Assembly (NCBI RefSeq): GCF_003696315.1
Contig: NZ_RFFN01000001.1
Location: forward strand, 248,001 to 312,000
Source: Pseudomonas songnenensis
GTDB lineage: Bacteria; Pseudomonadota; Gammaproteobacteria; Pseudomonadales; Pseudomonadaceae
Reading direction: 5' to 3'
Length of the DNA stretch: 64,000 bases
Positions 47,131 to 57,773 of this stretch are shown here, piece by piece (positions within the stretch are counted from its first letter, which is position 1; each line of letters opens with the position of its first letter). The translations under genes and the position numbers were made by a program. Below the pieces are notes generated by a model, which was not told the DNA's origin, made no database searches, and saw nothing but the letters and a program-made list of their open reading frames with translations.

Positions 47131-47206
47131 TCGGCTCATCCCGCACTCCGTTTGCGCGGCGCACCGTTGCTCAATCCCGCCTGCCAGGTTTTCAAGAGGT
47201 CTATCC

Positions 47207-48349
47207 ATGTCAATCAAGTCAGCCAATGCTGCCCTGATGTCCATTCTCGCCATGGCCGTTTTCCTGGCAGGTTGCCAGGAGGAAGCGGCGCCGCCGGCGC
47301 AGCAGAAGCCTACGGTAGGTATCGTGACCCTGCAGGCGGAACCCTTCGCGGTGACGACCGATCTGCCGGGACGTACCCGCGCCTACCGCATCGCCGAAGT
47401 GCGACCGCAGGTCAACGGCATCATCCAGAAGCGCCTGTTTACCGAAGGCAGTGACGTAAAGGCCGGGCAGCAGCTGTATCAGATTGATCCATCGGTATAC
47501 GAAGCCACGTTGAAGAGTGCCCAGGCGAGCGTGGCTTCCAGCAAGTCGCTGGCCGACCGTTATGCCGAGCTGGTCAAGGACCAGGCCGTCAGCAAGCAGG
47601 CGTATGACGAGGCCCGCGCCGCCAGCCTGCAAGCCGAGGCCGAGCTGGAGCGAGCCCGGATCGATGTGCGTTACACCAAGGTGCTGGCGCCGATCTCCGG
47701 CCGCATTGGCCGTTCTGCTGTCACCGAAGGTGCGTTGGTCAGCAATGGCCAGGCCCAGGAACTGGCGACGATCCAGCAGCTCGACCCGATCTACGTCGAC
47801 GTGACCCAGCCGGCCCGGGATCTGCTCGCGCTGCGCCGGGATCTGGCCGAAGGGCGCCTGCAGAAGTCCGGCGACAACGCGGCAAAGGTCACCCTGAAGC
47901 TTGAGGATGGCAGCGACTACGCACATGAAGGCAAGCTTGAGTTCAGCGAAGTGACCGTCGATGCCGGTACCGGGTCGGTTACTTTGCGTGCCGTGTTCCC
48001 GAACCCGGACAAGGATCTGCTGCCGGGTATGTTCGTGCATGCGCAACTGGTGGCGGGGATGAAGAGCGAGGCGATTCTGGTGCCGCAGCAGGGCGTGACG
48101 CGCAACACCAAGGGCAATCCGACCGCCATGGTGGTCAACGCCGAAAACAAGGTCGAGGTGCGACCGATCAAGACCGAACGTGCCGTGGGCAATCGCTGGT
48201 TGGTGGGTGAAGGCCTGCAGCCGGGTGATCGGGTGATCACCGAAGGCCTGCAGTTCATTCAGCCGGGAGTGGAAGTCGAAGTGGTCCCGGCGACCAATGT
48301 CGATAATCGCGGTGGGGTGCCAGCACAGCCCCAAGGCCAAGAAGGCTGA
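47207..48349 (+). CDS. RND efflux periplasmic adaptor (MexA/TtgA/TbtA type)
   Basis: A 380-residue membrane-fusion lipoprotein. The signal peptide has lipobox LAGC with Cys23. An alpha-helical hairpin and lipoyl halves lie in AEVRPQVNGIIQKRLF and VLAPISGRIGRSAV, followed by beta-barrel and membrane-proximal domains (LLPGMFVHAQL). It bridges the pump and the outer-membrane channel. The start at 47207 has AGAGGT seven bases upstream; upstream in-frame codons overlap the operator. It heads a three-gene operon. It may correspond to TtgA, MexA or the tributyltin-resistance TbtA of P. stutzeri; I cannot choose by eye. Confidence 0.92.
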   Translation: MSIKSANAALMSILAMAVFLAGCQEEAAPPAQQKPTVGIVTLQAEPFAVTTDLPGRTRAYRIAEVRPQVNGIIQKRLFTEGSDVKAGQQLYQIDPSVYEATLKSAQASVASSKSLADRYAELVKDQAVSKQAYDEARAASLQAEAELERARIDVRYTKVLAPISGRIGRSAVTEGALVSNGQAQELATIQQLDPIYVDVTQPARDLLALRRDLAEGRLQKSGDNAAKVTLKLEDGSDYAHEGKLEFSEVTVDAGTGSVTLRAVFPNPDKDLLPGMFVHAQLVAGMKSEAILVPQQGVTRNTKGNPTAMVVNAENKVEVRPIKTERAVGNRWLVGEGLQPGDRVITEGLQFIQPGVEVEVVPATNVDNRGGVPAQPQGQEG

Positions 48350-48363
48350 GGGGTTTCTAGTCC

Positions 48364-51300
48364 ATGTCCAGATTCTTTATCGACCGGCCGATCTTCGCCT
48401 GGGTGATTGCCCTGGTGATCATGCTCGCCGGCGGCCTGTCCATTCTCAAGTTGCCGGTCAACCAGTACCCGAGCATCGCCGCGCCTGCCGTTGGCATTTC
48501 GGTGAGCTACCCTGGCGCCTCTGCACAGACCGTGCAGGACACCGTGGTGCAGGTTATCGAGCAGCAGCTCAACGGTATCGACGGGCTGCGCTACATCTCC
48601 TCGGAGAGCAACTCCGACGGCAGCATGACCATTACCGTGACCTTCGATCAGGGCACCAACCCCGATATCGCCCAGGTCCAGGTGCAGAACAAGCTGCAGC
48701 TGGCGACACCGCTGCTGCCGCAGGAGGTTCAGCAGCAGGGCATCCGCGTCACCAAGGCAGTGCGCAACTTCCTCATCGTCATCGGGCTGGTCTCTACCGA
48801 CGGCAGTCTGGATCAGCGCGACCTGGCCAACTACATCGTCGCCAACATGCAGGATCCGATCTCCCGCACCAAGGGTGTCGGCGACTTCCAGGTGTTCGGT
48901 GCCCAGTACGCGATGCGCATCTGGCTCGATCCGGCCAAGCTGAACAACTTCAGCCTGACGCCGGTGGATGTGAGCACGGCAATTCAGGCGCAGAACGTCC
49001 AGATTTCCTCCGGTCAGCTCGGCGGACTGCCGGCGCTGCCCGGGCAGCAGCTCAACGCCACGGTGATCGGCAAGACCCGTCTGCAGACGCCTGAGCAGTT
49101 CCGCAACATTCTGCTCAAGGTCAACAGCGACGGCTCCCAGGTACGCCTGGGCGACGTTGCCAGGGTCGAGCTGGGCGGGGAAACCTACGCCGTCAGCGCC
49201 CATTTCAACGGCAAGCCTGCGGCTGGTCTGGCGCTGAAACTGGCAACCGGCGCTAATGCGCTGGATACCGTCGAAGGCGTGCGCAAGACCATCGACGAGC
49301 TCAAGCCGTTCTTCCCGCCGGGCGTCGAGGTGGTCTATCCGTACGACACCACGCCGGTCATTTCCGCCTCCATCACCGGGGTCATGCACACGCTGCTCGA
49401 GGCGTTCGTGCTGGTGTTCCTGGTGATGTACCTGTTCCTGCAGAATTTTCGCGCAACCCTGGTGCCGACGCTGGCGGTGCCGGTGGTGCTGCTGGGTACC
49501 TTCGGCGTGCTGGCGGTGTTCGGCTTCAGTATCAACACCCTGACCATGTTCGCCATGATTCTGGCGATCGGTCTGCTGGTGGACGACGCCATCGTGGTGG
49601 TGGAGAACGTCGAGCGGGTGATGCGCGAGGAGGGTCTCTCGCCGCTGGAAGCCACGCGCAAGTCCATGGGGCAGATCCAGGGTGCGCTGATCGGCATTGG
49701 TGTGGTGTTGTCTGCGGTGTTGCTGCCGATGGCCTTCTTCGGTGGCTCGACCGGGGTCATCTACCGGCAGTTCTCGATCACCATCGTATCGGCGATGGTG
49801 CTCTCGGTGCTGATGGCGCTGATCTTTACCCCGGCACTTTGCGCGACACTGCTCAAGCCCATCGACAAGGACGACCATCACGAAAAGCGCGGCTTCTTCG
49901 GCTGGTTCAACCGTACCTTCGAGCGCAGCGTCAATGGGTATGAGCGCGGTGTGAAAGCCGTACTCAAGCGCAAGGCGCCGTTCCTGTTGCTCTATGTGCT
50001 GATCGTTGGCGTCATGGTGGTGCTCTTCACCCGCATCCCCTCGGCATTCCTGCCGGAGGAAGACCAGGGCGTGCTGTTCGCCCAGGTGATGACGCCTTCG
50101 GGTTCGACCGCCGAACGTACCCAGCAGAGCATCGATGCAATGCGCAGCTATCTGCTGGAAGAAGAGGGCGACATCGTCCGTTCCGTGTTCACCGTGACCG
50201 GCTTCAGCTTTGCCGGACGCGGTCAGAGTTCGGGTATCGCCTTCATCGGTCTGAAGCCGTGGAGCGAACGCACCAACAAGGAAGACAGCGTTTTCGCTCT
50301 TGCCCAGCGTGCGCAACAGCATTTCGCCAGCTTCCGCGATGCCCAGGTATTCGCCTTCGCACCGCCAGCGGTGATGGAGTTGGGTAACGCCACGGGCTTC
50401 AATTTCTTCCTGCAGGACCGGGCTGGGGTGGGCCAGGAGGTGCTGCAGCAAGCGCGCGACAAGTTCATGCAGCTGGCCAGCCAGAGTCCGGTGCTGACCC
50501 GCGTGCGGCCGAACACTCTGCGCGATGAACCGCAGTATCAGGTGCTTATCGACGATGAGAAGGCACGGGTTCTGGGCATTTCGCTGGCGGAGATCAACAG
50601 CACGCTGTCGATTGCCTGGGGTGGGCGCTACGTCAATGACTTCATCGATCGTGGCCGGGTCAAGAAGGTCTATCTGCAGGGCGTCGCCGATGCCCGCATG
50701 AATCCCGAAGACCTGGCGAAGTGGTATGTGCGCAACGATGCCGGTGAGATGGTCCCGTTCAGTGCCTTCGCCAGCGGCGAATGGACTTACGGTTCGCCGA
50801 AGCTGTCCCGCTACAACGGCGTCAGCGCGATCGAGATGCTTGGTGAGCCTGCGCCTGGCTACAGCTCCGGTGATGCCATGGCCGAGGTGGAGCGCATCGT
50901 CGCTCAGCTGCCGCCGGGCGTGGGCTATTCCTGGACCGGCCAGTCCTATGAGGAACGGCTGGCGGGCTCGCAGACGCTGGCGCTCTACGCACTGTCGCTG
51001 CTGGTGGTGTTCCTCTGCCTGGCAGCACTGTACGAGAGCTGGTCGATTCCGTTCTCGGTCATGCTCGTCGTGCCGCTGGGTATCGTTGGTGCGCTGGCGT
51101 TCACCATGCTGCGCGGGCTGTCCAATGAGGTGTTCTTCCAGGTCGGCCTGGTCACCACCATTGGTCTGTCGGCGCGCAACGCGATCCTTATCGTCGAGTT
51201 CGCCAAGGCGCTGCACGAGCAGGGCATGAGCTACGCCGATGCGGCGCTGCAGGCCTGCCGCATGCGTCTGCGTCCGATCATCATGACCTCGCTGGCGTTC

Positions 51301-51501
51301 ATCCTCGGCGTCGTGCCGCTGGCCGTTGCGTCTGGCGCCGGTGCGGGCAGCAAGCATGCCATCGGCACGGGCGTGATCGGCGGCATGCTGACCGCTGCGG
51401 TGCTGGCGATCTTCTGGATTCCGTTGTTCTACGTGATGATCTGTACGTTCTTCGACCGCACGACGTCCGCCAACCAGGCCGCGAAGGAGGAGTCGCTGTG
51501 A
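48364..51501 (+). CDS. RND multidrug efflux permease (MexB/TtgB/TbtB type)
   Basis: A 1,045-residue HAE1-family proton-driven pump with 12 helices and two large periplasmic loops. It begins [17 protein letters not shown]. The proton-relay aspartates Asp407 and Asp408 are in [13 protein letters not shown]. The [14 protein letters not shown] and [14 protein letters not shown] segments are canonical. Overall similarity to MexB is high throughout. It probably exports lipophilic drugs, solvents or organotin. It is separated by 14 bases from the adaptor gene and overlaps the channel gene. Confidence 0.95.
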   Translation: MSRFFIDRPIFAWVIALVIMLAGGLSILKLPVNQYPSIAAPAVGISVSYPGASAQTVQDTVVQVIEQQLNGIDGLRYISSESNSDGSMTITVTFDQGTNPDIAQVQVQNKLQLATPLLPQEVQQQGIRVTKAVRNFLIVIGLVSTDGSLDQRDLANYIVANMQDPISRTKGVGDFQVFGAQYAMRIWLDPAKLNNFSLTPVDVSTAIQAQNVQISSGQLGGLPALPGQQLNATVIGKTRLQTPEQFRNILLKVNSDGSQVRLGDVARVELGGETYAVSAHFNGKPAAGLALKLATGANALDTVEGVRKTIDELKPFFPPGVEVVYPYDTTPVISASITGVMHTLLEAFVLVFLVMYLFLQNFRATLVPTLAVPVVLLGTFGVLAVFGFSINTLTMFAMILAIGLLVDDAIVVVENVERVMREEGLSPLEATRKSMGQIQGALIGIGVVLSAVLLPMAFFGGSTGVIYRQFSITIVSAMVLSVLMALIFTPALCATLLKPIDKDDHHEKRGFFGWFNRTFERSVNGYERGVKAVLKRKAPFLLLYVLIVGVMVVLFTRIPSAFLPEEDQGVLFAQVMTPSGSTAERTQQSIDAMRSYLLEEEGDIVRSVFTVTGFSFAGRGQSSGIAFIGLKPWSERTNKEDSVFALAQRAQQHFASFRDAQVFAFAPPAVMELGNATGFNFFLQDRAGVGQEVLQQARDKFMQLASQSPVLTRVRPNTLRDEPQYQVLIDDEKARVLGISLAEINSTLSIAWGGRYVNDFIDRGRVKKVYLQGVADARMNPEDLAKWYVRNDAGEMVPFSAFASGEWTYGSPKLSRYNGVSAIEMLGEPAPGYSSGDAMAEVERIVAQLPPGVGYSWTGQSYEERLAGSQTLALYALSLLVVFLCLAALYESWSIPFSVMLVVPLGIVGALAFTMLRGLSNEVFFQVGLVTTIGLSARNAILIVEFAKALHEQGMSYADAALQACRMRLRPIIMTSLAFILGVVPLAVASGAGAGSKHAIGTGVIGGMLTAAVLAIFWIPLFYVMICTFFDRTTSANQAAKEESL

Positions 51502-52922
51502 ACAAGTCTCTACTGACCCTCGCCCTTGTGGCGGCGCTGGGTGGCTGCTCGCTGATACCGGAGTATCAGCGTCCCGATGCCCCGGTGGCCGCCGATTGGC
51601 CGCAGGGCGAAGCCTACCCGCAGGGCGCTGCGCTGGCCTCCGAGCGGGCGCTTGGCTGGCGCGAATTCTTCCGTGATCCGGCGCTGCAGCAGCTGATCGA
51701 GGTCGCGCTGGAGAACAACCGCGACCTGCGCATCGCGGCGCTCAATGTCGATGCCTACCGCGCGCTGTATCGCGTACAGCGTGCCGATGTGCTGCCGGCA
51801 GTGAGTGCCGATGGTTCCGGCACGCGCAGCCGTATGCCGGGTGACCTGAACATGACCGGCGAGCCGGCCATCAGCAGCCAGTACAGCGCAACGTTCGGCG
51901 TGTCCTGGGAGCTCGATCTGTTCGGCCGCCTGCGCAGTCTCCGCGACCAGGCGCTGGAAGAGTACTTCGCCAGCGAAGCTGCGCAGCGCAGTACCCAGAT
52001 CAGCCTGATTGCCAGCGTCGCCAACGCCTGGCTGACGCTGCAGGCCGATCAGGCATTGCTGCAGGTCACCCGTGACACGCTCAAGACCTATGAGCAAAGC
52101 CTGGGCCTGACCCAGCGCAGTTTCGATGTCGGTGTCGCCTCGGCGCTGGAGCTGCGTCAGGCGCGCAGTGCGGTCGACAGCGCGCGGGTGAGCATCGAGC
52201 AGTACACCCGCCTGGTGGCGCAGGACCGCAACGCGCTGACCTTGCTGTTGGGCCAGGCCCTGCCGGCCGGGCTGCCATCTAGCGATGGTCTGGAGCGGAC
52301 CCAGCTCGCGGCCCTGCCGATCGGTCTGCCTTCCGATCTGCTGCAGCAGCGGCCGGACATTCTGCAGGCGGAGTACCAGTTGCGGGCGGTCAACGCCAGC
52401 ATCGGTGCGGCGCGCGCGGCCTTCTTTCCGCGTATCAGCCTGACCGGTGCCGCGGGGACCGCCAGCAGCGAGTTGTCCGGGTTGTTCGACGGCGGTTCCG
52501 GTTACTGGAGTTTCTCGCCGAGCATCAGCGTGCCGATATTCAACGCCGGCCAGCTGCGGGCGAACCTGGATTACGCGCAGATCAGCAAGAACATCCAGGT
52601 CTCGCAGTACGAGAAAGCCATCCAGACGGCCTTCCGCGAAGTGGCCGACGGGCTGGCCGCCCAGGCTACCTACACGCGTCAGGTGCAGGCGCAGCGCGAT
52701 CTGCTGCAGACCAGCGAGGACTACTACAACCTCGCCGAGCGCCGCTATCGCACTGGCGTCGACAGCTACCTGACTGTGCTCGATGCCCAGCGTCAGCTGT
52801 TCAACGTGCAGCAGCAACTGATTGGCGATCGCCTGGCGCAGATGACCAGCGAGGTCAATCTGTTCAAGGCGCTGGGTGGTGGCTGGCAGGAGGTCGGCCA
52901 GACGCAGCCGTCCGGCGGGTGA
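51498..52922 (+). CDS. Outer-membrane efflux channel (OprM/TtgC/TbtM type)
   Basis: A 474-residue TolC-family lipoprotein, with a signal peptide and lipobox LGGC at Cys17. Two homologous outer-membrane-factor repeats follow, with the typical [12 protein letters not shown] and [23 protein letters not shown] segments. It starts at a GTG whose last two bases begin the permease stop (GTGA), with AAGGAGGAG upstream, so translation is coupled. It is the last gene of the efflux operon. Confidence 0.94.
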   Translation: MNKSLLTLALVAALGGCSLIPEYQRPDAPVAADWPQGEAYPQGAALASERALGWREFFRDPALQQLIEVALENNRDLRIAALNVDAYRALYRVQRADVLPAVSADGSGTRSRMPGDLNMTGEPAISSQYSATFGVSWELDLFGRLRSLRDQALEEYFASEAAQRSTQISLIASVANAWLTLQADQALLQVTRDTLKTYEQSLGLTQRSFDVGVASALELRQARSAVDSARVSIEQYTRLVAQDRNALTLLLGQALPAGLPSSDGLERTQLAALPIGLPSDLLQQRPDILQAEYQLRAVNASIGAARAAFFPRISLTGAAGTASSELSGLFDGGSGYWSFSPSISVPIFNAGQLRANLDYAQISKNIQVSQYEKAIQTAFREVADGLAAQATYTRQVQAQRDLLQTSEDYYNLAERRYRTGVDSYLTVLDAQRQLFNVQQQLIGDRLAQMTSEVNLFKALGGGWQEVGQTQPSGG

Positions 52923-52933
52923 GCTAAGCCGCT

Positions 52934-52953
52934 GCGGTGATTCTGATCACCGC
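52934..52953 (+). other. Short hairpin after the efflux operon
   Basis: GCGGTGAT (52934-52941) pairs with ATCACCGC (52946-52953) around TCTG, 11 bases after the channel-gene stop and before the main terminator. It is possibly an extra transcript-end stabiliser. Confidence 0.4.
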
Positions 52954-52975
52954 GGCGCTGCAGTGTGCAGAAACG

Positions 52976-53002
52976 AAAACGCCGCCCAATGGGCGGCGTT
53001 TT
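52976..53002. terminator. Bidirectional rho-independent terminator
   Basis: AAAACGCCGCCC (52976-52987), loop AAT, GGGCGGCGTTTT (52991-53002) form a perfect 12-bp stem with T tracts on both strands, between the convergent efflux operon and rhlE. Confidence 0.92.
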
Positions 53003-53012
53003 CATCTGTGGC

Positions 53013-54830
53013 TCAGGCTTCGCGGTTGCGCGTCAGCAGGGCCGGCTTCTCGCCCCGTGGGCGCGTTGGTAGCTGTTCGAGCTGGTCCAGGCTGGGCAGG
53101 CGATCGATCTTCGATTCCTTGTGAATGATCACCGGCTGCTTTTCACGAGGCTTGGCGGCCTCCTGTCGCGAAACGACAGGCTCGTCGATACGACGGCCTT
53201 CGCTCTTGCGCCTTGGCTGACCGTTGCGTGGCTGGCCATTGCGTGCGCCCTGGGCCTGGCCTGGGCGTTTGCCCTTAGCAGCAGGCGCGCCCGCACCGGC
53301 AGCGCCAGTACGCGCGGTTCCGGCTGCGCGCGGGGTGCCACCCGGTTGGGCCGGAGCGCCAGGCCGGCGACCACGATTCTGCTTGTTCTGATAGGGGCTG
53401 ACGTAGTCGACGCGATTGCCGAAGTTGTCCAGCTCATCATCGCGGAACTCGTCCGGAGCGCGATCCGGGGGCAGCTGCGGTGGGCGTGCGACGACCTGCG
53501 CTTCGCCGCTGGCGCTATCGCGAGCAGGCTTGCGGGACTTGCTCTGGCTGCGACGGTTGCGCTCCTTCTGCTCGGCGCCTTTTTCGGCAGGCTTGTTACG
53601 CTCGCCGCGTGCCTTGCCTTCGCCACGGGGCGGACGCGGCTGGCGCGGTTCGCGCACCTCCGGCTTTTCCGCCTCGATGGCACTGGCATCGAAGCCCATC
53701 AGGTCGCCTTCGGGAATGCGCTGCTTGGTCATCCGCTCGATGCCCTTGAGCAGCTTCTCCTCGTCGGGAGCAACCAGCGAAATGGCTTCACCGCTGCGCC
53801 CGGCACGACCGGTACGGCCGATGCGGTGGACATAGTCTTCTTCGACGTTGGGCAGCTCGAAGTTGACCACGTGCGGCAGTTGATCGATATCCAGGCCGCG
53901 CGCGGCGATATCGGTGGCGACCAGGATGCGCACCTGGTTGGCCTTGAAGTCGGCCAGAGCCTTGGTCCGCGCATTCTGACTCTTGTTGCCATGGATCGCA
54001 GCAGCCGGCAGGCCGTGCTTTTCCAGGTACTCGGCCAGGCGGTTGGCGCCGTGCTTGGTACGGGTGAAGACCAGTACCTGCTCCCAGGCACCCTGGGTGA
54101 TCAGGTGAGCGAGCAGGGCGCGCTTGTGGCTGGCGGCCACGCGGAACATGCGCTGCTCGATACGCTCGACGGTGGTGTTCGGCGGCGTGACCTCGATGCG
54201 CTCGGGGTTGTGCAGCAGCTTGCCGGCGAGATCGGTGATGTCCTTGGAGAACGTCGCCGAGAACAGCAGGTTCTGGCGCTTGGCCGGCAGCTTGGCCAGG
54301 ACCTTCTTGACGTCATGGATGAAGCCCATGTCGAGCATGCGGTCAGCTTCGTCGAGGACGAGGATTTCCACATGGGAGAGGTCGATGGCTTTCTGGTTGG
54401 CCAGGTCGAGCAGGCGGCCGGGGCAGGCGACCAGCACGTCGAGACCCTTGGCTACCGCCTGGATCTGCGGGTTCATGCCGACGCCGCCGAAGATGCAGGT
54501 GCTCTTCAGGGGCAGGTCACGGGCATAGACCTTGAAACTGTCGTGGACCTGGGCGGCGAGCTCGCGGGTCGGTGTCAGCACCAGCACGCGCGGCTGTTTC
54601 GGGCCGTAGCGGTGTTCACGGTCCGGGTGACCACCCGGAAACAGGAGTTCGAGGACCGGCAGGGCGAAACCGCCTGTCTTGCCGGTTCCGGTCTGGGCGG
54701 CAACCATCAGGTCGCGGCCTTGCAACACGGCGGGAATGGCCCGCTGTTGCACGGGGGTAGGCTGGGTGTAACCGGCAGCCTCGACGGCACCGGCCAAAGC
54801 CTCGGAGAGACCGAGGGAAGCAAAGGACAT
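53013..54830 (-). CDS. rhlE: DEAD-box RNA helicase RhlE
   Basis: A 605-residue RNA helicase. It has the Q motif [10 protein letters not shown], motif I AQTGTGKT with Lys51, DEAD at 160-163, SATFSKDI, and the C-terminal [11 protein letters not shown] motif. Beyond about residue 380 a long, low-complexity Arg/Lys/Pro/Gly-rich tail of some 220 residues is expected to bind RNA, as in Pseudomonas RhlE proteins involved in ribosome assembly, cold adaptation or RNA decay. It is the only gene in its unit, ending before a bidirectional terminator. The 235 bases upstream contain a hairpin but no gene. Confidence 0.93.
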   Translation of the reverse strand: MSFASLGLSEALAGAVEAAGYTQPTPVQQRAIPAVLQGRDLMVAAQTGTGKTGGFALPVLELLFPGGHPDREHRYGPKQPRVLVLTPTRELAAQVHDSFKVYARDLPLKSTCIFGGVGMNPQIQAVAKGLDVLVACPGRLLDLANQKAIDLSHVEILVLDEADRMLDMGFIHDVKKVLAKLPAKRQNLLFSATFSKDITDLAGKLLHNPERIEVTPPNTTVERIEQRMFRVAASHKRALLAHLITQGAWEQVLVFTRTKHGANRLAEYLEKHGLPAAAIHGNKSQNARTKALADFKANQVRILVATDIAARGLDIDQLPHVVNFELPNVEEDYVHRIGRTGRAGRSGEAISLVAPDEEKLLKGIERMTKQRIPEGDLMGFDASAIEAEKPEVREPRQPRPPRGEGKARGERNKPAEKGAEQKERNRRSQSKSRKPARDSASGEAQVVARPPQLPPDRAPDEFRDDELDNFGNRVDYVSPYQNKQNRGRRPGAPAQPGGTPRAAGTARTGAAGAGAPAAKGKRPGQAQGARNGQPRNGQPRRKSEGRRIDEPVVSRQEAAKPREKQPVIIHKESKIDRLPSLDQLEQLPTRPRGEKPALLTRNREA

Positions 54831-55031
54831 GAGTAATCCTGTCTTGTTAGGGGCGAGGCCCTGGGATGATCATGCCTGGCTCGAATCGCGACTGGCGTGC
54901 GATCCCGTCCGGTCCTGCCGCAGATAAATATAGGAGCGGCATCCGGGCGTAAGCCTGGCGGAAGCGCGGAGTATAACAGAGCCTGTTAACGCCGCATTGC
55001 TCTGACAGTGTCGCAGGTCACGGGTTCATTA

Positions 55032-55059
55032 GCCAGCTCCGTATTTCTACGGAGCTGGC
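55032..55059. terminator. Hairpin after metF
   Basis: GCCAGCTCCGTA (55032-55043) and TACGGAGCTGGC (55048-55059) form a perfect 12-bp stem with loop TTTC, seven bases downstream of the metF stop. It lacks a clear T run, so it may protect the 3' end or act as a weak terminator. Confidence 0.55.
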
Positions 55060-55065
55060 GGGAAC

Positions 55066-55917
55066 TCAGCGCGACAGGCCGAGGTTGTTCCAGATCGCCA
55101 GACTCGGCTCGGCCTGGTTCAGGGTGTAGAAGTGCAGGCCCGGCGCACCGCCAGCCAGCAGCTTCTCGCACATCTCGGTGATGACCTGCTCGCCAAACGC
55201 CTGGATGCTCTGCATGTCGTCGCCGTAGGCTTCCAGCTGCTTGCGCACCCAGCGTGGAATCTCGGCGCCGCAGGCATCGGAGAAACGCGCCAGCTTGCTG
55301 TAGTTGGTGATCGGCATGATGCCCGGCACGATCGGTGTATCCACGCCGAGCTTGCGCACACGCTCGACGAAGTAGAAGTAGCAGTCGGCATTGAAGAAGT
55401 ACTGGGTGATGGCACTGTTCGCGCCGGCCCTGGCCTTGCGCACGAAGTTGGCCAGGTCATCCTCGAAGTTGCGTGCCTGCGGATGCATTTCCGGGTAGGC
55501 GGCCACTTCGATGTGGAAATGGTCGCCGGTCTCGCTGCGAATGAACTCCACCAGTTCGTTGGCGTAGCGCAGCTCGCCGCTGGCCATGCCCATGCCGGAG
55601 GGCAGGTCGCCGCGCAGGGCGACGATGCGCTGGATGCCGGCATCCTTGTAGAGGTTCAGCAGTTCGCGCAATTCAGCCTTGGTGTCGCCGACGCAGGACA
55701 GGTGCGGCGCGGTCGGCACCTTTACCTCGCCGTCGAGCTGCAGCACGGTATTGAGCGTGCGGTCGCGGGTCGAGCCACCGGCACCGTAAGTGCAGGAGAA
55801 GAAATCGGGTTGGTAGCCGGCCAGCTGGCGGGCCACGTTCAGCAGTTTTTCGTGCCCGGCATCGGTCTTGGTCGGAAAGAACTCGAAGCTGATGGAGGGG
55901 CGTGGGGATGTGCTCAT
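55066..55917 (-). CDS. metF: Methylenetetrahydrofolate reductase MetF
   Basis: A 283-residue FAD enzyme that makes 5-methyl-tetrahydrofolate for methionine synthase. It opens with SFEFFPTKTDAG, which holds the catalytic glutamate. LSCVGDTKAEL, ALRGDLPSG and the GLHFYTLNQAEPS end are typical. It follows ahcY on the same strand after 175 bases, an arrangement kept in Pseudomonas. The upstream SAH riboswitch therefore probably influences it as well. Confidence 0.96.
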   Translation of the reverse strand: MSTSPRPSISFEFFPTKTDAGHEKLLNVARQLAGYQPDFFSCTYGAGGSTRDRTLNTVLQLDGEVKVPTAPHLSCVGDTKAELRELLNLYKDAGIQRIVALRGDLPSGMGMASGELRYANELVEFIRSETGDHFHIEVAAYPEMHPQARNFEDDLANFVRKARAGANSAITQYFFNADCYFYFVERVRKLGVDTPIVPGIMPITNYSKLARFSDACGAEIPRWVRKQLEAYGDDMQSIQAFGEQVITEMCEKLLAGGAPGLHFYTLNQAEPSLAIWNNLGLSR

Positions 55918-56092
55918 GGGCGAATCCAGGGTGGTCGGGCGCGGCGCGCCCAGGACGTCCTCTAAACGCTGGAGGTCGGAGCGGGACGCAAGACGGCTTA
56001 CGTGCTTGCGTCCTGCTTCGGCTTGGCCTCCTGCGCTTAATTGGCAGGGGCGGGTGGCAATGCGCTTTCAGCGATTGCCAGCCCGCGCATCA

Positions 56093-57499
56093 TCAGTAGC
56101 GGTAGCTGTCCGGCTTGAACGGGCCTTCGACGGTCACGCCGATGTACTCCGCCTGCTTGGTGGTCAGCTGGGTGACCACGCCACCGAAGCCCTTGACCAT
56201 TTCCAGCGCCACTTCCTCGTCGAGCTTCTTCGGCAGCACCATGACGGTGACGTTCTTGCTCTTCTCGGCCACCGGCAGGTCGGCGAACTTCTCGTTGTAG
56301 AGGTGGATCTGCGCCAGCACCTGGTTGGCGAAGGAGCCGTCCATGATCCGGCTCGGGTGGCCGGTGGCGTTGCCCAGGTTCACCAGGCGGCCTTCGGCCA
56401 GCAGGATCAGGTAGTCGTCGTTGGTCGGGTCGACGGTCTTGCCGGTGCGGTGGATCTTGTGCACCTGCGGCTTGACCTCTTCCCAGCCCCAGTTGGCGCG
56501 CATGAAGGCGGTGTCGATCTCGTTGTCGAAGTGACCGATGTTGCACACCACGGCGCGCTTCTTCAGCGCCTTGAGCATGCCGGCGTCGCACACGTTGACG
56601 TTACCGGTGGTGGTGACGATCAGGTCGATCTTGCCCAGCAGCGCCGCGTCGACGCTGGCTTCGGTGCCATCGTTGATGCCGTTCTTGTAGGGGGAGACCA
56701 GCTCGAAGCCGTCCATGCAGGCCTGCATGGCGCAGATCGGGTCGACTTCCGAGACCTTGACGATCATGCCTTCCTGGCGCAGCGACTGGGCCGAGCCCTT
56801 GCCGACATCGCCGTAGCCGACGACCAGCGCCTGCTTGCCCGACAGCAGGTGGTCGGTGGCGCGCTTGATGGCGTCGTTCAGGCTGTGGCGGCAGCCGTAC
56901 TTGTTGTCGTTCTTGCTCTTGGTGACCGAGTCGTTGACGTTGATCGCCGGAATCTTCAGCGTGCCGCCCTTGAGCATGTCGAGCAGACGGTGCACGCCCG
57001 TGGTGGTTTCCTCGGTCACGCCATGGACGCGCTCGAGCACCTGCGGGTACTTGTCATGCAGGATCTGGGTCAGGTCACCGCCGTCGTCCAGCACCATGTT
57101 GGCGTCCCACGGCTGGCCGTCCTTGAGGATGGTCTGCTCGATGCACCACTCGTACTCCTCCTCGGTTTCGCCCTTCCAGGCAAACACCGGGATGCCGGCG
57201 GCGGCGATGGCGGCAGCGGCCTGGTCCTGGGTGGAGAAGATGTTGCAGGAAGACCAGCGCACTTCGGCACCGAGGGCAATCAGCGTCTCGATGAGCACGG
57301 CAGTCTGGATGGTCATGTGGATGCAACCGAGGATCTTCGCGCCCTTGAGCGGCTGCTCGGCCGCGTATTTGCTGCGCAGGCCCATCAGCGCGGGCATCTC
57401 GGATTCGGCGATGATGATTTCGCGGCGGCCCCAGGCGGCCAGGGAAATGTCGGCGACCTTGAAGTCGGTGAAACCGGCAGGCGTCATGACAGCACTCAT
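56093..57499 (-). CDS. ahcY: Adenosylhomocysteinase AhcY (SahH)
   Basis: A 468-residue NAD-dependent enzyme that splits S-adenosylhomocysteine into adenosine and homocysteine. NAD-binding GYGDVGKG lies near residue 230. The substrate residues are in the [18 protein letters not shown] segment, and the C-terminal KPDSYRY tail completes the active site of the neighbouring subunit. The start [10 protein letters not shown] at 57499 matches the P. aeruginosa protein; ATGs at 57514 and 57487 are alternatives. It is preceded by a riboswitch and a strong promoter. Confidence 0.96.
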   Translation of the reverse strand: MSAVMTPAGFTDFKVADISLAAWGRREIIIAESEMPALMGLRSKYAAEQPLKGAKILGCIHMTIQTAVLIETLIALGAEVRWSSCNIFSTQDQAAAAIAAAGIPVFAWKGETEEEYEWCIEQTILKDGQPWDANMVLDDGGDLTQILHDKYPQVLERVHGVTEETTTGVHRLLDMLKGGTLKIPAINVNDSVTKSKNDNKYGCRHSLNDAIKRATDHLLSGKQALVVGYGDVGKGSAQSLRQEGMIVKVSEVDPICAMQACMDGFELVSPYKNGINDGTEASVDAALLGKIDLIVTTTGNVNVCDAGMLKALKKRAVVCNIGHFDNEIDTAFMRANWGWEEVKPQVHKIHRTGKTVDPTNDDYLILLAEGRLVNLGNATGHPSRIMDGSFANQVLAQIHLYNEKFADLPVAEKSKNVTVMVLPKKLDEEVALEMVKGFGGVVTQLTTKQAEYIGVTVEGPFKPDSYRY

Positions 57500-57529
57500 C
57501 GAAGAGTTCTCCATTCGTATAGATGCGAA

Positions 57530-57608
57530 TGGGCGCCGTTGATGCGTTCTAGGAAACGCCCCATCCGAGCCTGACAGGTTTCACCTGCTGCAGCGCCCCT
57601 CGGACGGG
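57530..57608 (-). promoter_or_regulatory. S-adenosylhomocysteine (SAH) riboswitch
   Basis: On the minus strand the leader has the SAH-riboswitch consensus order: CCGAGGGGCGCTGCAGC, a GCAGGTG-AAA-CCTGTC variable hairpin, AGGCTCGG closing the first stem, and AACGGCGCCCA, which pairs with GGGGCGC as the pseudoknot. It lies between the promoter and ahcY, about 30 bases from the start codon. The known class activates ahcY when SAH accumulates. Confidence 0.92.
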
Positions 57609-57652
57609 TGGCGGGCACGATCGAAGCGGAGTCGATCGGGAAAAACCCGGCG

Positions 57653-57681
57653 ATTATAGCTGCGCCGCTCGGCAATCCCAA
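57653..57681 (-). promoter_or_regulatory. Sigma70 promoter of ahcY
   Basis: Minus strand: TTGGGA (57676-57681), 17 bases, then perfect TATAAT (57653-57658). Transcription should begin near 57646, just upstream of the riboswitch. Confidence 0.75.
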
Positions 57682-57773
57682 GCCCGGCGCTGCGCGAACT
57701 AGGTGGTGGGGCGGAGGGTCGTAATTTCAGGTTCGGTGACCCTTGCCGGGCGAAACCGTTTCAGGAGACCGCC

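Noticed and set aside
46960..47253. Minus-strand frame in the place where ttgR would be expected
   Set aside because: It encodes no helix-turn-helix or TetR-like segment, overlaps the operator and the adaptor start, and looks like chance.
48259..51357. A 1,032-codon open frame antisense to the RND permease
   Set aside because: It mirrors the codon structure of a GC-rich gene. The translation is His/Gln/Arg-rich without any domain, and the plus-strand pump is intact and conserved.
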